A DNA stretch of 64,000 nt from Yamadazyma tenuis (GCF_029203305.1 NC_089462.1:744001-808000); one strand, 5' to 3'. Positions 27,473 to 38,500 are shown, counted from the stretch's first letter. Numbers and translations are program-made. The notes: generated from the sequence alone by a model not told the origin.

Positions 27473-30088
27473 TTAAACAACAAACGACTCATCGTCATCA
27501 AGCCCATCAATAATTGAATCAAGATCGTGTGTAGCCATTTGCTTCGATAGCACACTTCCTGGGGTCACCGAGTTATCTTGCTTGAGCTGACCCGGTTTCT
27601 TCATACTACTTTTAAAGCTGCTTATCATCCCCTTTAAGTCGCTGACTTTTGGGGGGGTTAACTTATCGTTCGTCACTATCGAGCCGTTTGTGATGTCGAA
27701 CGAGTTGTTGCTCAAAGTGCTATTAAAAGTGGTATTTCTCAAACCTGAATGAATGGATGCGATATCTGCAAGAGTTCCCAATCCCAAACCAGGCTTCACA
27801 TCTGATACATCTGAATTTACAGTTAGAGGTGGGCCATCACTATCACGGGCATCGTGATACTCATTTATAGAGTGTCCATTTCCGTTAGAGACATCACCAT
27901 TAGTATGAGACCCGTTGGTACCACCGTTTATTGATTCCCCCAAAACTTCATCGTGCAAGACACTGAGAATGAGAGGCTTTTGGGCATTCAACCACTCTGA
28001 CAAAAACTTGTTTCCCTTGATGAATTCTCCCATATCGTTGGAGGTTAACCTCACAAAATTGGCAGGATAGTCAGAAGCACTGGAAGCGTCGAGGTCTGAG
28101 GCCCATAAGCTGTTTTTGATTTTATAGCTGATATTCTGGTCCAAGTTTTTGCTGAACTCGGACCTCTGCAGGTAACCTTCCAACTCGTGGCTATACTTCT
28201 TGTCAATAATCGTGATGCAATCTTTTAATAATGCCAGAGCAAAAGTGTCCTTGATGATATCAAACCTCAGAGCGTCCTCGAAATCGTTGACATACCAATG
28301 GAAGAAGAACGGGATATAATTGTTGAGGAAGTTGATTCCGAATACCCTAGCAATCTTCTTGGAGATCATTAGCAATTGCTGGACAATTGGCAAGCTGAGA
28401 TTTTCGTTTTTGTTCAAATACTTGTCCAAGTATACCAAGTAGTGGGATAAGAAGTTTGTGGACTCGGTGATCAATTCCTTGTAGTCTGGAGTCAAAAAGT
28501 CATCTACATCGGGCTTACCACTGATTTGACTCGAATCGGGGCTAGTACCAGTGGTAAGCTCGTAGTCGACAAACTTGTCAAAGATTCTCAAATACACCAT
28601 TTGGATTTGCTCCACTTGCTCTTCAGATAAGGAGTTGAAAATGGTCACCGCATGCTTTTGAGAAATTAAAGGTAAGCTTATCTGCCATTGATCCAAAGCC
28701 ACATGGTTTCTGTTGATGACACTGTCAGAGGAGCTTGACTCGTGGAGTTTGACGAAAATGGCATCAATATCTGATAATAAGTTAATGACATAGTCGAATA
28801 ATTTCGTAGTGTCTTGTTGGGGACTCAAATCCAATGTTGACTCAATCTTGAAAAAGATCTCGTACACGGAATCAGGAACCTGATCAGAGTAGTAGATGTG
28901 CGTTGACAAGTTGATGATGGACTTGGAGAAGATGTCGGAAAGATGGATTTTATCCTCTTCGCTGATTTTAGAATCGTCTTTGAAGTAAAGGCTCTCCTTC
29001 AACTCCAAGATACTCTGAATAAAGTCCGATATCGACAACCCAATCATATTGACGTTGGAAGAAACCAACCCAAAGATGTGAGAGGCATAATGCTGCTGGA
29101 GCTTGACATTTGACGAGACTTTCTTTAATCCAAACACCAAAGTGTCTAACAACACAAATCTCAATTGCACTGGTGCCCACGTAACGCACAACTCCAAAAA
29201 CCGTTCTGACCATTCGGAGGTGATCCGTGAGTCTTGAAATGTATAACCCACCACCTCGTTGGTGGCCTCTATTAACTGACTTGTCAATGAAGTATTAAAC
29301 ACAGACTTCAATGCGGCTATCGACTCCATATACAAATCATTCTCATCAACGAGACCATTTTCCAAGTCTTCGGTGATACGTTTTGCAGACACAATGGTCT
29401 TGGAGGTATGAATCTTCGAGAGCTTCACACTTTCTCCATCAAGCGATAAGCTTCCACTCAAGATTCGTTCATGATCATTTTCGAAGAAAGTATCAATGAG
29501 AATCGGTATAATCTTGTGCAACATGGACTTCGAGATCTCAGGACTATTGCTCAAGCATCCCGACAAGTAGCGACACGCCAAAAGCGAGATCAACTTCCAC
29601 TCCCACAGGTTGGGGCCGCCTTTGGCCGAACTTTTCATGGTGGTGTCGATGAGGGTCTGACTAAACCGACTAAACGAATTGACAAACTCCTTGTCACCCG
29701 CAAACAACCCCCGGTCGAGATTCTTACACAAGACGCCGTATGTGTCCAACACCGCTTTGGCCAAAGTCAAATCGTTGCCCTTTAGTGAAGAGTTTAAAAT
29801 CGACACCGCCTGGAGAGCAAACACATTCAAATTATCCACACATTTTTCTATCAACGACAGCACGAGTGTAAGTGTCACCTGGATATTGCCAAAACGATTC
29901 CTATTGGAGTCACCAACAGTTTTTTTGTTTAAAAAAGTTATGACTTTCTCCAATTTAACACGTCTGGTGGAGGCATAGTAAAGTAAATAACTGAGTTCAC
30001 TGGGATTGGGTTTCTTTTCCACCCCCTTTCCCGGAGGATAGCATTGTAAGATCAACTTTTGATGCTTCGGAAGAAAGAGTCCCGGCAT
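27473..30088 (-). CDS. EFR3: Efr3, plasma-membrane anchor of PI4-kinase Stt4
   Basis: An 871-residue helical-repeat protein. Efr3 sits at the plasma membrane through an N-terminal basic/lipidated patch and, with Ypp1, anchors the phosphatidylinositol 4-kinase Stt4. The N-terminus has the family block FLPKHQKLILQCYPPGKG (one Cys, several Lys) and YYASTRRVKLEKVITFL. The C-terminal 170 residues are Ser/Asn/Gly-rich and disordered, ending in an acidic DSIIDGLDDDES motif. The start at 30088 is an ATG; two codons further up the frame has only TTG. It is divergent from CEF1 with 133 bp between start codons. Confidence 0.9.
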   Translation of the reverse strand: MPGLFLPKHQKLILQCYPPGKGVEKKPNPSELSYLLYYASTRRVKLEKVITFLNKKTVGDSNRNRFGNIQVTLTLVLSLIEKCVDNLNVFALQAVSILNSSLKGNDLTLAKAVLDTYGVLCKNLDRGLFAGDKEFVNSFSRFSQTLIDTTMKSSAKGGPNLWEWKLISLLACRYLSGCLSNSPEISKSMLHKIIPILIDTFFENDHERILSGSLSLDGESVKLSKIHTSKTIVSAKRITEDLENGLVDENDLYMESIAALKSVFNTSLTSQLIEATNEVVGYTFQDSRITSEWSERFLELCVTWAPVQLRFVLLDTLVFGLKKVSSNVKLQQHYASHIFGLVSSNVNMIGLSISDFIQSILELKESLYFKDDSKISEEDKIHLSDIFSKSIINLSTHIYYSDQVPDSVYEIFFKIESTLDLSPQQDTTKLFDYVINLLSDIDAIFVKLHESSSSDSVINRNHVALDQWQISLPLISQKHAVTIFNSLSEEQVEQIQMVYLRIFDKFVDYELTTGTSPDSSQISGKPDVDDFLTPDYKELITESTNFLSHYLVYLDKYLNKNENLSLPIVQQLLMISKKIARVFGINFLNNYIPFFFHWYVNDFEDALRFDIIKDTFALALLKDCITIIDKKYSHELEGYLQRSEFSKNLDQNISYKIKNSLWASDLDASSASDYPANFVRLTSNDMGEFIKGNKFLSEWLNAQKPLILSVLHDEVLGESINGGTNGSHTNGDVSNGNGHSINEYHDARDSDGPPLTVNSDVSDVKPGLGLGTLADIASIHSGLRNTTFNSTLSNNSFDITNGSIVTNDKLTPPKVSDLKGMISSFKSSMKKPGQLKQDNSVTPGSVLSKQMATHDLDSIIDGLDDDESFVV

Positions 30089-30221
30089 TGCCAACTATTC
30101 ACGACTGACAACAAAGAAATTGGAAGTTCAAGTTTCACAAGTCAATAAAGTTCCCGCTGAAAAAGTGGGTGGAGTGCAACCGCGATCTTTTGAGTATGAA
30201 AAATTAACTTAGATTGGTAAG

Positions 30222-32123
30222 ATGCCACCAATTTACGTGAAAGGTGGGGTGTGGACCAATGTTGAGGATGAGATTCTCAAAGCAGCGGTCCAGAAGTATG
30301 GACTCAACCAATGGAACCGTGTGGGGTCGTTGCTCACCAAGAAGAACGCCAAACAGGCCAAAGCTCGATGGAACGAGTGGATAAGCCCTTCCATCAATAA
30401 GACCGAATGGACTCGAGAAGAGGATGAAAAACTTCTTAACCTCGTCAAGTTGCTTCCCAATCAATGGAGAAGCATAGCGCCCATCATGAATCGAACCGCC
30501 ACCCACTGTGTTGAACGGTACCAGAAGTTACTTGACGATGATGATGAGCAGAGCGAAGATGACGAGAATGACTTGAGACTCGCGGCCGTGGGAGTGGAAG
30601 CGATGCCGGCAGCAGGCGGGCGTGTGGGGGACTTGAACCTCAACCCCGAAAGCAAACCAGCCAAACCAGATGACGAGGAGTTAGAGGATGCAGATAGAGA
30701 GATGCTCTTTGAGGCGCGAGCCAGATTGGCTAACACTAAGGGGAAAAAGGCCAAACGGAGACACAGAGAACGAATGCTCGAGGAGACCAAGCGGATCTCG
30801 TTGCTCCAGAAACGGCGGGAATTGAAGGCGGCCGGCATCAACGTGAGTTTGGTTTCCAAGAATAAAAAGAAGAGTAAGGAGTTTGACTACAATGCGGATA
30901 TTCCATTTGAGCACCAGCCGCAAATTGGATTATATGATACTACCGAGGAGCATGAACGCAACGAGGAGCACAAGGCGAAGTTCAGCAAACAGGTGTCACG
31001 TGAAGGCTTGGAGTTGGAGAAGCTCAAGCAGAGCAAGAAGAGAAAGCAAGGGTCTCAAATTCAAGAGCCTCGCACCCAACTTGAAGGTGAGGCTAATGTG
31101 ATTGAGCCAGCGCTTAAGCGAGGCAAGTTGAGCTTACCAGGTGTGGTGAATGTGGACGAACATGCTGAGTTCGAGCCTACCGAGCTCACGGGTGTTTTTG
31201 ACCGTGCTGTTGTTGCTAGTGCTGAAGACGATATTGACCGTAGAATCGCCAATACCACCCATCACATAAAGGCCAACCAAGCAAAGCAGTCGGTGCTCTT
31301 GCGGACGGATCACGAAACCGATGAAGACGTTGCTGTGAAGAAGTGGAAACCGAAACACGAGAAAAAGGCGATTCAGGAGTTGGTCAAGGTCAATTTCAGT
31401 CGGTTGCCCGCCCCCAACAATGAGTACGAAGTTCTTCCCAAGTTCAACGACCAGGATGACTTTCAGTTGGTGAAAACAGCCGACTCTCATTCTGAAACAC
31501 AACGGATCAAGCGGTTAGAGTTGTTGCGGCAAGTGGAGGAAGAGAAGGCCAAACTGCGCCGAAGCCAAGTGGTTCAGCGTGGGTTGGCCATCCCCAGCCC
31601 AAGTCTTCTCAAACCGATCGATACCACCCAACTACTGGAATTGGACCTGCAGGTGGCTGTCGAGTTCCATGCGTTGGTCAAGTCGGACTATAAGAAGTAT
31701 GTGGATACTGAGTACAACGCTACAGAGATTCCTGAGTTGGATGAGCAGCTCTACAGCCAAGTGCACCGAGAAATCGATGAGATGAGATCAAAGAAAACCA
31801 CTTTGCATCCGGCAGTGAAACGGTTCAGGTTGCCGGACCCAATCAGCTACAAGGATGAGATACTCTCTGTTCTTCAACATGCTCGACAGCAACACTTGGG
31901 ACTTAAGGCTGATATTAATGCCCAGATCCCGTACTCATCGGCCCCAAGGGAAGTCGCACCGGCTGGCGAGCTCATCATCGAGCAGGAAAGAAGAGTGGAA
32001 TTGTATACGCAAATTGCCCAGCAAGAAGAGGTAAGTATCGTGAACCGTTCAGCTACCCTTAAGGGCCTTGTTGACATGGTGGTAGCGAAGGAGGATCAGC
32101 TTATCGAGTATTTACGACAATAA
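30222..32123 (+). CDS. CEF1: Cef1/Cdc5, NTC spliceosome component with Myb repeats
   Basis: A 633-residue nuclear protein of the Prp19-associated (NTC) complex, needed to activate the spliceosome. Two Myb repeats open the protein: residues about 6-55 ([20 protein letters not shown] ... ARWNEWI) and 57-106 ([20 protein letters not shown] ... ERYQKLL). A central basic charged stretch follows ([19 protein letters not shown]), then the Cef1 C-terminal region. Length is slightly above S. cerevisiae Cef1 (590). A GTAAGT string near the 3' end (32030-32035) lies inside an uninterrupted frame and need not be an intron. RIM20 follows 117 bp downstream on the same strand. Confidence 0.95.
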   Translation: MPPIYVKGGVWTNVEDEILKAAVQKYGLNQWNRVGSLLTKKNAKQAKARWNEWISPSINKTEWTREEDEKLLNLVKLLPNQWRSIAPIMNRTATHCVERYQKLLDDDDEQSEDDENDLRLAAVGVEAMPAAGGRVGDLNLNPESKPAKPDDEELEDADREMLFEARARLANTKGKKAKRRHRERMLEETKRISLLQKRRELKAAGINVSLVSKNKKKSKEFDYNADIPFEHQPQIGLYDTTEEHERNEEHKAKFSKQVSREGLELEKLKQSKKRKQGSQIQEPRTQLEGEANVIEPALKRGKLSLPGVVNVDEHAEFEPTELTGVFDRAVVASAEDDIDRRIANTTHHIKANQAKQSVLLRTDHETDEDVAVKKWKPKHEKKAIQELVKVNFSRLPAPNNEYEVLPKFNDQDDFQLVKTADSHSETQRIKRLELLRQVEEEKAKLRRSQVVQRGLAIPSPSLLKPIDTTQLLELDLQVAVEFHALVKSDYKKYVDTEYNATEIPELDEQLYSQVHREIDEMRSKKTTLHPAVKRFRLPDPISYKDEILSVLQHARQQHLGLKADINAQIPYSSAPREVAPAGELIIEQERRVELYTQIAQQEEVSIVNRSATLKGLVDMVVAKEDQLIEYLRQ

Positions 32124-32240
32124 TGAATAGAAATGCCTTTGGTAACGTATTGGATGGCGCACGTACGCACGCCGCTTGTCGCGAACCTTGCAGGCCGCAA
32201 CAAGACTAGTATCTGAAGACTGAATGCTCAGAATCAATAT

Positions 32241-34499
32241 ATGGCCAGCAATTTACTATACATTCCGTTTCGAAAGACCAAGGAGCTTAACTTGGGCGAC
32301 GAGCTCAAGGCGGTCATCAAGCGGGACTATTTTCAATCGCCCCTGGTGTTCGAGAATGACCTTTCTCAGTTGACCAAAATACGTAAGAAGATCCGCCATT
32401 TGAAGGATGAAGCAGTTGACAAGTCCACCGAAATCATTGTACAACACTACTACATCCAGGTGGTGAATCTCACCAAGAAGTTTGCCGACGAGGTCATTGA
32501 ATTTGTGTGGTATGGTACTTTGGGGTATAAACCTAGTGGACCCTATAAGGTGCGGTCGCTTCTGTTTGAACAGGACAATATCGTATACCAATTGGGGAGT
32601 TTGTACTCACAATTGGGGTGGAAGGAGTCGCGGTTCACTGATGAAGGGCTTAAGCGCTCGTGCAACTATTTCCAGATGGCTGCCGGGTGCTTTGAGTATC
32701 TCTGTGTCCAATGTCAGAAAGACTACAATACCAAATCTAATGACCTATCCGTCGATACCCTCCAGCACTTGAAATATATCATGTTGAGCCAGGGCCAGGA
32801 AAGCATCTGGCAAAAAGCAGTCAACTCCGATATGAAGAACTCGGTAATATCGAAGTTGTCCATGGACACTTCTAACTTGTACAAGCAAGCGGTGGAGCAT
32901 GGCAATAAGTCGGATTTTATAAAGTTGGAATACGTCAACTACTGCTCTGTCAAGCAGTTTCATTTTGCTGCTGCCGCCCACTACCGCATGTCGTTGATAC
33001 TGTTGGATAATCTGAAATATGGACAGCAAGTAGGTCATTTGAAGATAGCAGCGGAATTGGCCCACACGGGTATGAGACATAAAAGTTACGTGAAGAACTT
33101 GGTGGTAGAGGATTTGGGTGGGTTGCAGAAGATGATTGAAGATGCCCTTCGTGTGGCCGAACGAGAAAACGACCTCATCTACCTCAGGCCTGTTCCCGAG
33201 TTGAGCTCATTACGCATGAATGCAGGTGGGGTGTCGATGGTAAAGCCGGTGATAATCGAAGAACTAAGCGAGCCTCTAAACAGTGATCGGTTGTTCTTGA
33301 AAGAGCTACTACCGCATATCATCATCCAGATTTCTTTGGCCTATAAGGACCGACTGGACAATTTCATTATGAGAAAGATTTTGGAGCCGTTGCAAGCCCT
33401 CAACAAGATGATGAACCATTTCTTGACCCAAAGACAATTACCAGCATCGATAGACTCGATCCAGAAACCAGAGAACATCCCCGAGTCAATCATCCAGCAT
33501 TCCCAAAATATCATCAGTTTTGGTGGAACCAAATTTATCGAAAGTCTCTACGATAATATTTTGCAGCTATCGTCTGAATGCCGAGATATCTACGAAGGGT
33601 GTCAGCAACGCTTAGTCATAGAACAGGAAGAAGACGACATATTCCGCGAACGGTTTGGCGGTTCGTGGAATCGGATTTCTTCAGAGGAGGCTTCTCGGGA
33701 GCTATGGGCGAAGGTTCATAGCATGGAGGAGTACTTGACCCAAGCAGACAAGGCTGACGATATCATACTAATGAGTTATCACGAAATCAAGGAGTATTTG
33801 GAAATCTACTGTGGGGGGTATGACTCGTTGACCAAGGTGATCCCCAACGCCGGGTATACCAAGCTTGACGACGATACTTCCATCATAGTGAACGATATTC
33901 GAGTGGCCTTGAATGCCACTGCGGAAATGGAAGAAAGCCGCAAGGATTTTTTGAAGCGGTTGGAAAACAAAAGCAGAGACAATAACATTCTTCCCAAGCT
34001 CATTGCTGAATACCGGGCACGATCAAGTTCTCCTGAGTTTGTCAACAATCTTGATGAAACCAGTTTTGAAGGAGCGTTTCATCAGCACATGAAGGTGTTC
34101 AATGAAGACTTGCAATTTGTTGAACTCCTGAAGAACACCCAGATGGTGTTGGAAAAGAAGATCGATGAGTTGAACTCGCGGTTCCTCGAGGTGTACAAAG
34201 ACACCGAGTCGAACCCCAACCATGAACGCAAACACAGTCTACAAGCACTAGAAAACATCTACTCGCGGTACCTTCAGTTGATCACCAATATCAATGAGGC
34301 CCGCAAGTTCTACACTGATTTCAAAACACGAGGCCACCGAGTAATCGGTGAGTGTGACGAGTATTTGCAGAGTCGTCGGGCTGAGGCTCGGGACTTTGAG
34401 GACATCCAAACGAGAGATGATCAAAGTAGGACCCAACCAGGTGGCCTGCGCGTGGTTACGCCGGTGCCAGTGGTGGCAGCGCGCGCGCGCCTGCCGTAA
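32241..34499 (+). CDS. RIM20: Rim20/PalA, Bro1-domain adaptor of the alkaline-pH pathway
   Basis: A 752-residue protein with a Bro1 domain (about residues 4-370) and a V-shaped coiled-coil domain (about 390-715). Rim20 bridges ESCRT-III (Snf7) and the transcription factor Rim101, so that Rim13 can cleave Rim101 at alkaline pH. The N-terminus NLLYIPFRKTKELNL, the segment EFVWYGTLGYKPSGPYKVRS and FEQDNIVYQLGSLYSQLG identify the Rim20/PalA branch rather than Bro1, which is longer and has a Pro-rich tail absent here. The C-terminus passes through a (GC)n run at about 34481-34491, so its last residues are the least certain part. The MOD5 start lies only 29 bp beyond the stop. Confidence 0.9.
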   Translation: MASNLLYIPFRKTKELNLGDELKAVIKRDYFQSPLVFENDLSQLTKIRKKIRHLKDEAVDKSTEIIVQHYYIQVVNLTKKFADEVIEFVWYGTLGYKPSGPYKVRSLLFEQDNIVYQLGSLYSQLGWKESRFTDEGLKRSCNYFQMAAGCFEYLCVQCQKDYNTKSNDLSVDTLQHLKYIMLSQGQESIWQKAVNSDMKNSVISKLSMDTSNLYKQAVEHGNKSDFIKLEYVNYCSVKQFHFAAAAHYRMSLILLDNLKYGQQVGHLKIAAELAHTGMRHKSYVKNLVVEDLGGLQKMIEDALRVAERENDLIYLRPVPELSSLRMNAGGVSMVKPVIIEELSEPLNSDRLFLKELLPHIIIQISLAYKDRLDNFIMRKILEPLQALNKMMNHFLTQRQLPASIDSIQKPENIPESIIQHSQNIISFGGTKFIESLYDNILQLSSECRDIYEGCQQRLVIEQEEDDIFRERFGGSWNRISSEEASRELWAKVHSMEEYLTQADKADDIILMSYHEIKEYLEIYCGGYDSLTKVIPNAGYTKLDDDTSIIVNDIRVALNATAEMEESRKDFLKRLENKSRDNNILPKLIAEYRARSSSPEFVNNLDETSFEGAFHQHMKVFNEDLQFVELLKNTQMVLEKKIDELNSRFLEVYKDTESNPNHERKHSLQALENIYSRYLQLITNINEARKFYTDFKTRGHRVIGECDEYLQSRRAEARDFEDIQTRDDQSRTQPGGLRVVTPVPVVAARARLP

Positions 34500-34528
34500 A
34501 TAGGCCTTCAATAAATGCGCGATGAGCT

Positions 34529-35977
34529 ATGTTTCGATACTTGAGGTTTCTCAAGAACTCCATTATGACAACCCCCAAGAAATCCGTTGTGGCCATCGTC
34601 GGCACTACGGGCGTCGGCAAGTCCAAGGTACGTACAATCTCCACCCGTTTTCTCGAGGTCTCCTATTAACCCCATTAGTTCAGTATTGACTTGGCTCACG
34701 CCATCAACGGTGAGATCATCAACGCCGACTCCATGCAAGTGTACAAAAAACTTGACATTATCACCAACAAGCACCTGATGGCGGAACGGGAGGGTGTGGC
34801 TCATCACGTCATGGACCATGTCAACTGGAGTGAGGACTATTTTATCCATCGGTACGCACAGGAAGCTAACGAGGCGATAGAGCGGATTCACGCCATGGGA
34901 AAAATCCCAATCATCATCGGCGGCACCCACTACTATCTCCTGAAATTGTTGTTTAAGAACAAGACAGTGGAGGATGGCCACGCACAACCGCTCACGGCGG
35001 CGCAATTGGCGGTGTTGGATGGACCGGTAGAAAGAATTTTTGCTGAGCTCGAGCAGCACGACCCAGTAATAGCCCAAAAATTCCACCCCCAGGACCGACG
35101 GAAGCTACGGCGAGCGTTGGAGATCTGGTACACGTTGAATGAGAAGGCTAGTGACATTTATCGAGAGCAGAAACTCGAGGAATTAGAGGACTCTTCGCTA
35201 ATGTATAGCACGCTCTTTTTCTGGGTGTACAGCGACCCGGACGTGCTACGGGACCGGCTCGACGTGCGCGTGGACCTGATGCTCGCGGCGGGCGCGGTGG
35301 ACGAGATCCGCGAGCTCTTTAAGTTCTACCGTGCGCAGTCACCGCCGCCCACGCTAACGAGCGGCATATGGCAGGTGATTGGATTTAAGGAATTTTTGGG
35401 GTGGCTCGAAGCCCCCGATGGTGATACCACCGCCAAAATCAAGTTGTGGGAGGAGGCAGTCGAGCGGATGAAGATCCGCACACGCCAATACGCCAAATCC
35501 CAGGTCAAGTGGATCAAAAAGCTTCTCTCGGTTGAGCTCATGAAGGAACAGCGATTTGGGTTCAGGAATGGCGGCAAACTCTACTTGCTTGACGCGACCG
35601 ACTTGTCGCAGTGGGGCGAGAGAGTGCAGTCGCGGGGCGTGGGTATCGCGCGGAAGTTTGTGGGCGGCGGGCCTGGTGCCGTAGACGTGGACCAGAAACC
35701 CGACACCATCCAAGAAGGGATCTTTCCAGAGGAGAAGGATACAGCCATCGTCAATAGCAACAAAAGGTTGGAATCAAGTAACAACTGGCAGCATTTTTCC
35801 TGTAATATTTGCAAAGATAAACTGGGAAACCCGGTGGTGGCGGTGGGAAAGGACAAATGGGAGCTCCATGTGAGCAGCAAACGCCACCGCCGGAATGCGA
35901 CCCGCCCGCACAAGCGGCCGCGTGTGGGGAGCGAGCCCGTCTATGAAGGAGAGCCTAAGGACTCAAACCTTAATTAA
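34529..35977 (+). CDS. MOD5: tRNA dimethylallyltransferase (spliced gene)
   Basis: Joined exons 34529-34627 and 34679-35977, 465 residues. The enzyme transfers dimethylallyl to A37 of UNN-decoding tRNAs. Exon 1 encodes the start and P-loop GTTGVGKSK; exon 2 continues with FSIDLAHAINGEIINADS. Other matches are GGTHYYL near residue 130, WQVIGFKEFLGWL, RTRQYAKSQVKWIKK and LLDATDLSQW. A C-terminal C2H2 zinc finger (CNIC ... HVSSKRH) is also present. The open frame alone would start after the P-loop, so the intron is required for a working enzyme. Two in-frame ATGs (34529 and 34565) lie 12 codons apart. The first adds MFRYLRFLKNSI, a mitochondrial-type leader. S. cerevisiae Mod5 likewise uses two starts for mitochondrial and nuclear/cytosolic forms. 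Confidence 0.93.
34628..34678 (+). other. 51-nt intron in MOD5
   Basis: Donor GTACGT at 34628-34633, branch-like TATTAAC at 34664-34670 and acceptor ATTAG ending at 34678. Splicing is in phase 0 and restores GKSK-FSIDLA, matching the family (GKSQ-LSIQLA in S. cerevisiae). An alternative acceptor three codons downstream would delete conserved residues. Unspliced RNA meets an in-frame stop (TAA) within the intron. Confidence 0.88.
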
Positions 35978-36062
35978 TAATTGATCCCCGTTTAAATCCT
36001 CAACTACCCACATCTCTTATTGCCCGTGTATTCTACATCCTTCTATAAGTACATTCTATAAA

Positions 36063-37079
36063 TCATAATTCGTTAGCTTTAGTCAACTTTAAGTTGATTT
36101 CGTTCAACTTGGAGTCGATCTGGTTGAGCTGGCAGGTTTTTTGCAAACTCAAGTTGTTCAAGTCATCACTAGAACACCAACCACTTTTAACAAGCCGATT
36201 TCTCGTCAAGTTGAACGTCTCGCTGATGACGTTCTTCTCGTTCACCAAGTAGTTGAAGAAATTCATGAGGTTGGTATGGTCGTCATCACTGACGTATCCG
36301 TTGAGGTTGCCAAAGTAGTTTTGTTCAATCTTCATTAAGTAGTCGTCTTTGCTGCTACTCAATTTGTCCGACAACGTAATAATGGGCGATGAGAACGGAG
36401 GGGTTGTAGGCGTGTGACACTTGAGTTTTGAATCGTAGGTGGCGTTGGACCCGTTACTATCTTGGCTCAAGGTCTTGAAATGGCTCTGCAATGGATTCAC
36501 CTGTGGTCTCTCGTGGGGCACTGTGACAGCGGCGGCGGGGGTGGTAGTGGCAGCGGTGGTACCAAAGAGCCCCGAGTTGATGGTGGTACTCGAAGTTATG
36601 GGTGCGGTGGCAGCGATATTGGTGGATGACTTCGACAAGGACAACTTTCTCATCGTCTGCTTGAAGCTCTTGAGACGGCGCAATGGTGAGGTGTTGTTAC
36701 TGTTGTCCTTAGCACCCAGGTTGGAGGTGGAGTTGGTGGTGGAGTTGGAAATGGTGGGAAAAAGTTGGCTGTTGTCCAAGGTGATGCTGGGACTGTCCAA
36801 CTCGTAAGTCGACAATGAACTGTGATAATTCTGATAGAAAAACTGGTTTTCTTCAAAGGTGCCGTTGTTCTCCAACGAGCCAGGCCCACCTTTGTCACTG
36901 GCGGAGTTTTCTGCGTCGTCCATGTCTTCGTCTTTGAGCGACCCCAGCGATGTCAACGACTCATTCAAATCATTTATGTCGGGCAATGGTGGCAACAATA
37001 TCTCAGAGTTTTCGACCGCCCCGTACTCCCGGTGGGCGCCGGTGGCGGATTCCTCGAGTACAATACCCAATCCTGTCAT
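36063..37079 (-). CDS. Unidentified Ser/Thr/Asn-rich protein with conserved-looking helical C-terminus
   Basis: A 338-residue protein. Residues 1-250 are low in complexity (Ser, Thr, Asn, with a short PAAAV stretch) and include a basic block RRLKSFKQTMRKLSLSKSS at about 133-151 that holds possible kinase sites. The last 85 residues look folded: NFFNYLVNEKNVISETFNLT then LVKSGWCSSDDLNNLSLQ and a heptad-like end. The layout is reminiscent of yeast Vhs2/Mlf3-type signalling proteins, but I cannot confirm that. No signal peptide or membrane segment. It is preceded by an unusually long (2 kb) upstream region, which often marks a highly regulated gene. Confidence 0.75.
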   Translation of the reverse strand: MTGLGIVLEESATGAHREYGAVENSEILLPPLPDINDLNESLTSLGSLKDEDMDDAENSASDKGGPGSLENNGTFEENQFFYQNYHSSLSTYELDSPSITLDNSQLFPTISNSTTNSTSNLGAKDNSNNTSPLRRLKSFKQTMRKLSLSKSSTNIAATAPITSSTTINSGLFGTTAATTTPAAAVTVPHERPQVNPLQSHFKTLSQDSNGSNATYDSKLKCHTPTTPPFSSPIITLSDKLSSSKDDYLMKIEQNYFGNLNGYVSDDDHTNLMNFFNYLVNEKNVISETFNLTRNRLVKSGWCSSDDLNNLSLQKTCQLNQIDSKLNEINLKLTKANEL

Positions 37080-38500
37080 GTTAAAGGTAGTTTATGTGGA
37101 AATGATATGTATAACTTTTGGCGCTGAAAAATAAAGTGGAATGATTTGGAATTATGGGTACACGATGAGTTACAATGGCGTGGATTTCGATGAATATGTT
37201 GTTGTTATGGATTGGAAAGGATAAGTAAGGGGTTGTATAAATACTGGTAAATTGAGAAAAGTATGAACTAAGGAAAGAAACGGATTGTTACTTATAAGAC
37301 CAAATGCAACTGAGTGAAAAATATGTCCCCAAAAAAATATCAGCTTAATTCCCTGAAAATAAAATAAAATTAATAAAACCAAATTGGATAAAGGAGTGTT
37401 TTCTCATTTCATGTGAGCCAATAGCTACTTGAGCGAAACAAAGAATGCACATGGAAATAAAGTACAACTTTGATTCCTATGCCCAAGCAGACCGTTGTAA
37501 AATTTTCAAGTGGTAGATATAATATGGAATGACATATCATTCTGTTACATAGGTGAACCCATCAAATTGTAAGATGATGACTTGCAATATTGATGGCCAT
37601 TGATGGTTGTCAGTGCCTCTCACAAACCGGCGTCAGAAAATGTAAAATAGTCGCATCCCCGGTCGAGATCTTCTGCTAAACTGCTAAGGAAACCGGCACC
37701 GGGGGGATGCATGGCCTGTACAACCGTCGTGAATTTCCTATATTATCCATGTGCTCCTGCATGATGCATAGTATATGCAATGAACGTAGGGCCCCCACCG
37801 TCGAGACTGCCCCTATGGCGCGGGAGGTTGCTGTACGTTTTTCTCCCGAGCATTGCCGACCTCACCACCTCCTTGCGTGGACGATCCCTCCCACCGGTTA
37901 GCCTATCCGTTTCGGACGCGCGCATGTACGCGAAATGCACTGGTTATAGGGCACCAATCCTTTTGGTACACACAGGCGTGCACCGTTTACGACACTTAGC
38001 CTCTTAACCCGAGGCCTTACAACCGTTGTTATGCGCCACCAGATATGGCCAGCCACGCTCATCTGGAAGCTCATGGATGCCCACACCTCCCTCGTCTCCT
38101 GGTGGCAAAACTCAGGATCGCGTTCATGTTATTGTTTCTACGCCTAAACGAGGAGAATATCTGATAACAAAGGAGAGCAACGGTTAACAATATGAAATGA
38201 AAGGAGAAATTGCTTGATCGAATAAAAGACTCCATCGGAAGAAGGCGACCCCAGTTCCGATTCTAGAACTCTTTTATTTTTTTTTTGTTTTGTCGTCGCA
38301 ATTTTCCTGCAACGCGATTCGGCCGCACCACCGTATTCCTCCCAGTTTTAGAGATGGAAAATTAAAGGGGCATACAGCAGTGGCTAAATTTTAAGTATTG
38401 TTGACTGCATGTCGTAGACGCAGTTAAACATACATATCATACATATCATATATTTCATACACAATTCTACTGAAATACTTTCTTAGGTAGCAATCGGGGT

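Noticed and set aside
32030..32035. GTAAGT in CEF1 as an intron donor
   Set aside because: The frame is uninterrupted to a plausible end and no branch point or acceptor is needed.
37999..38015. Small GCCTC/GAGGC stem resembling a tRNA arm
   Set aside because: No B box, acceptor or D arm can be built around it.
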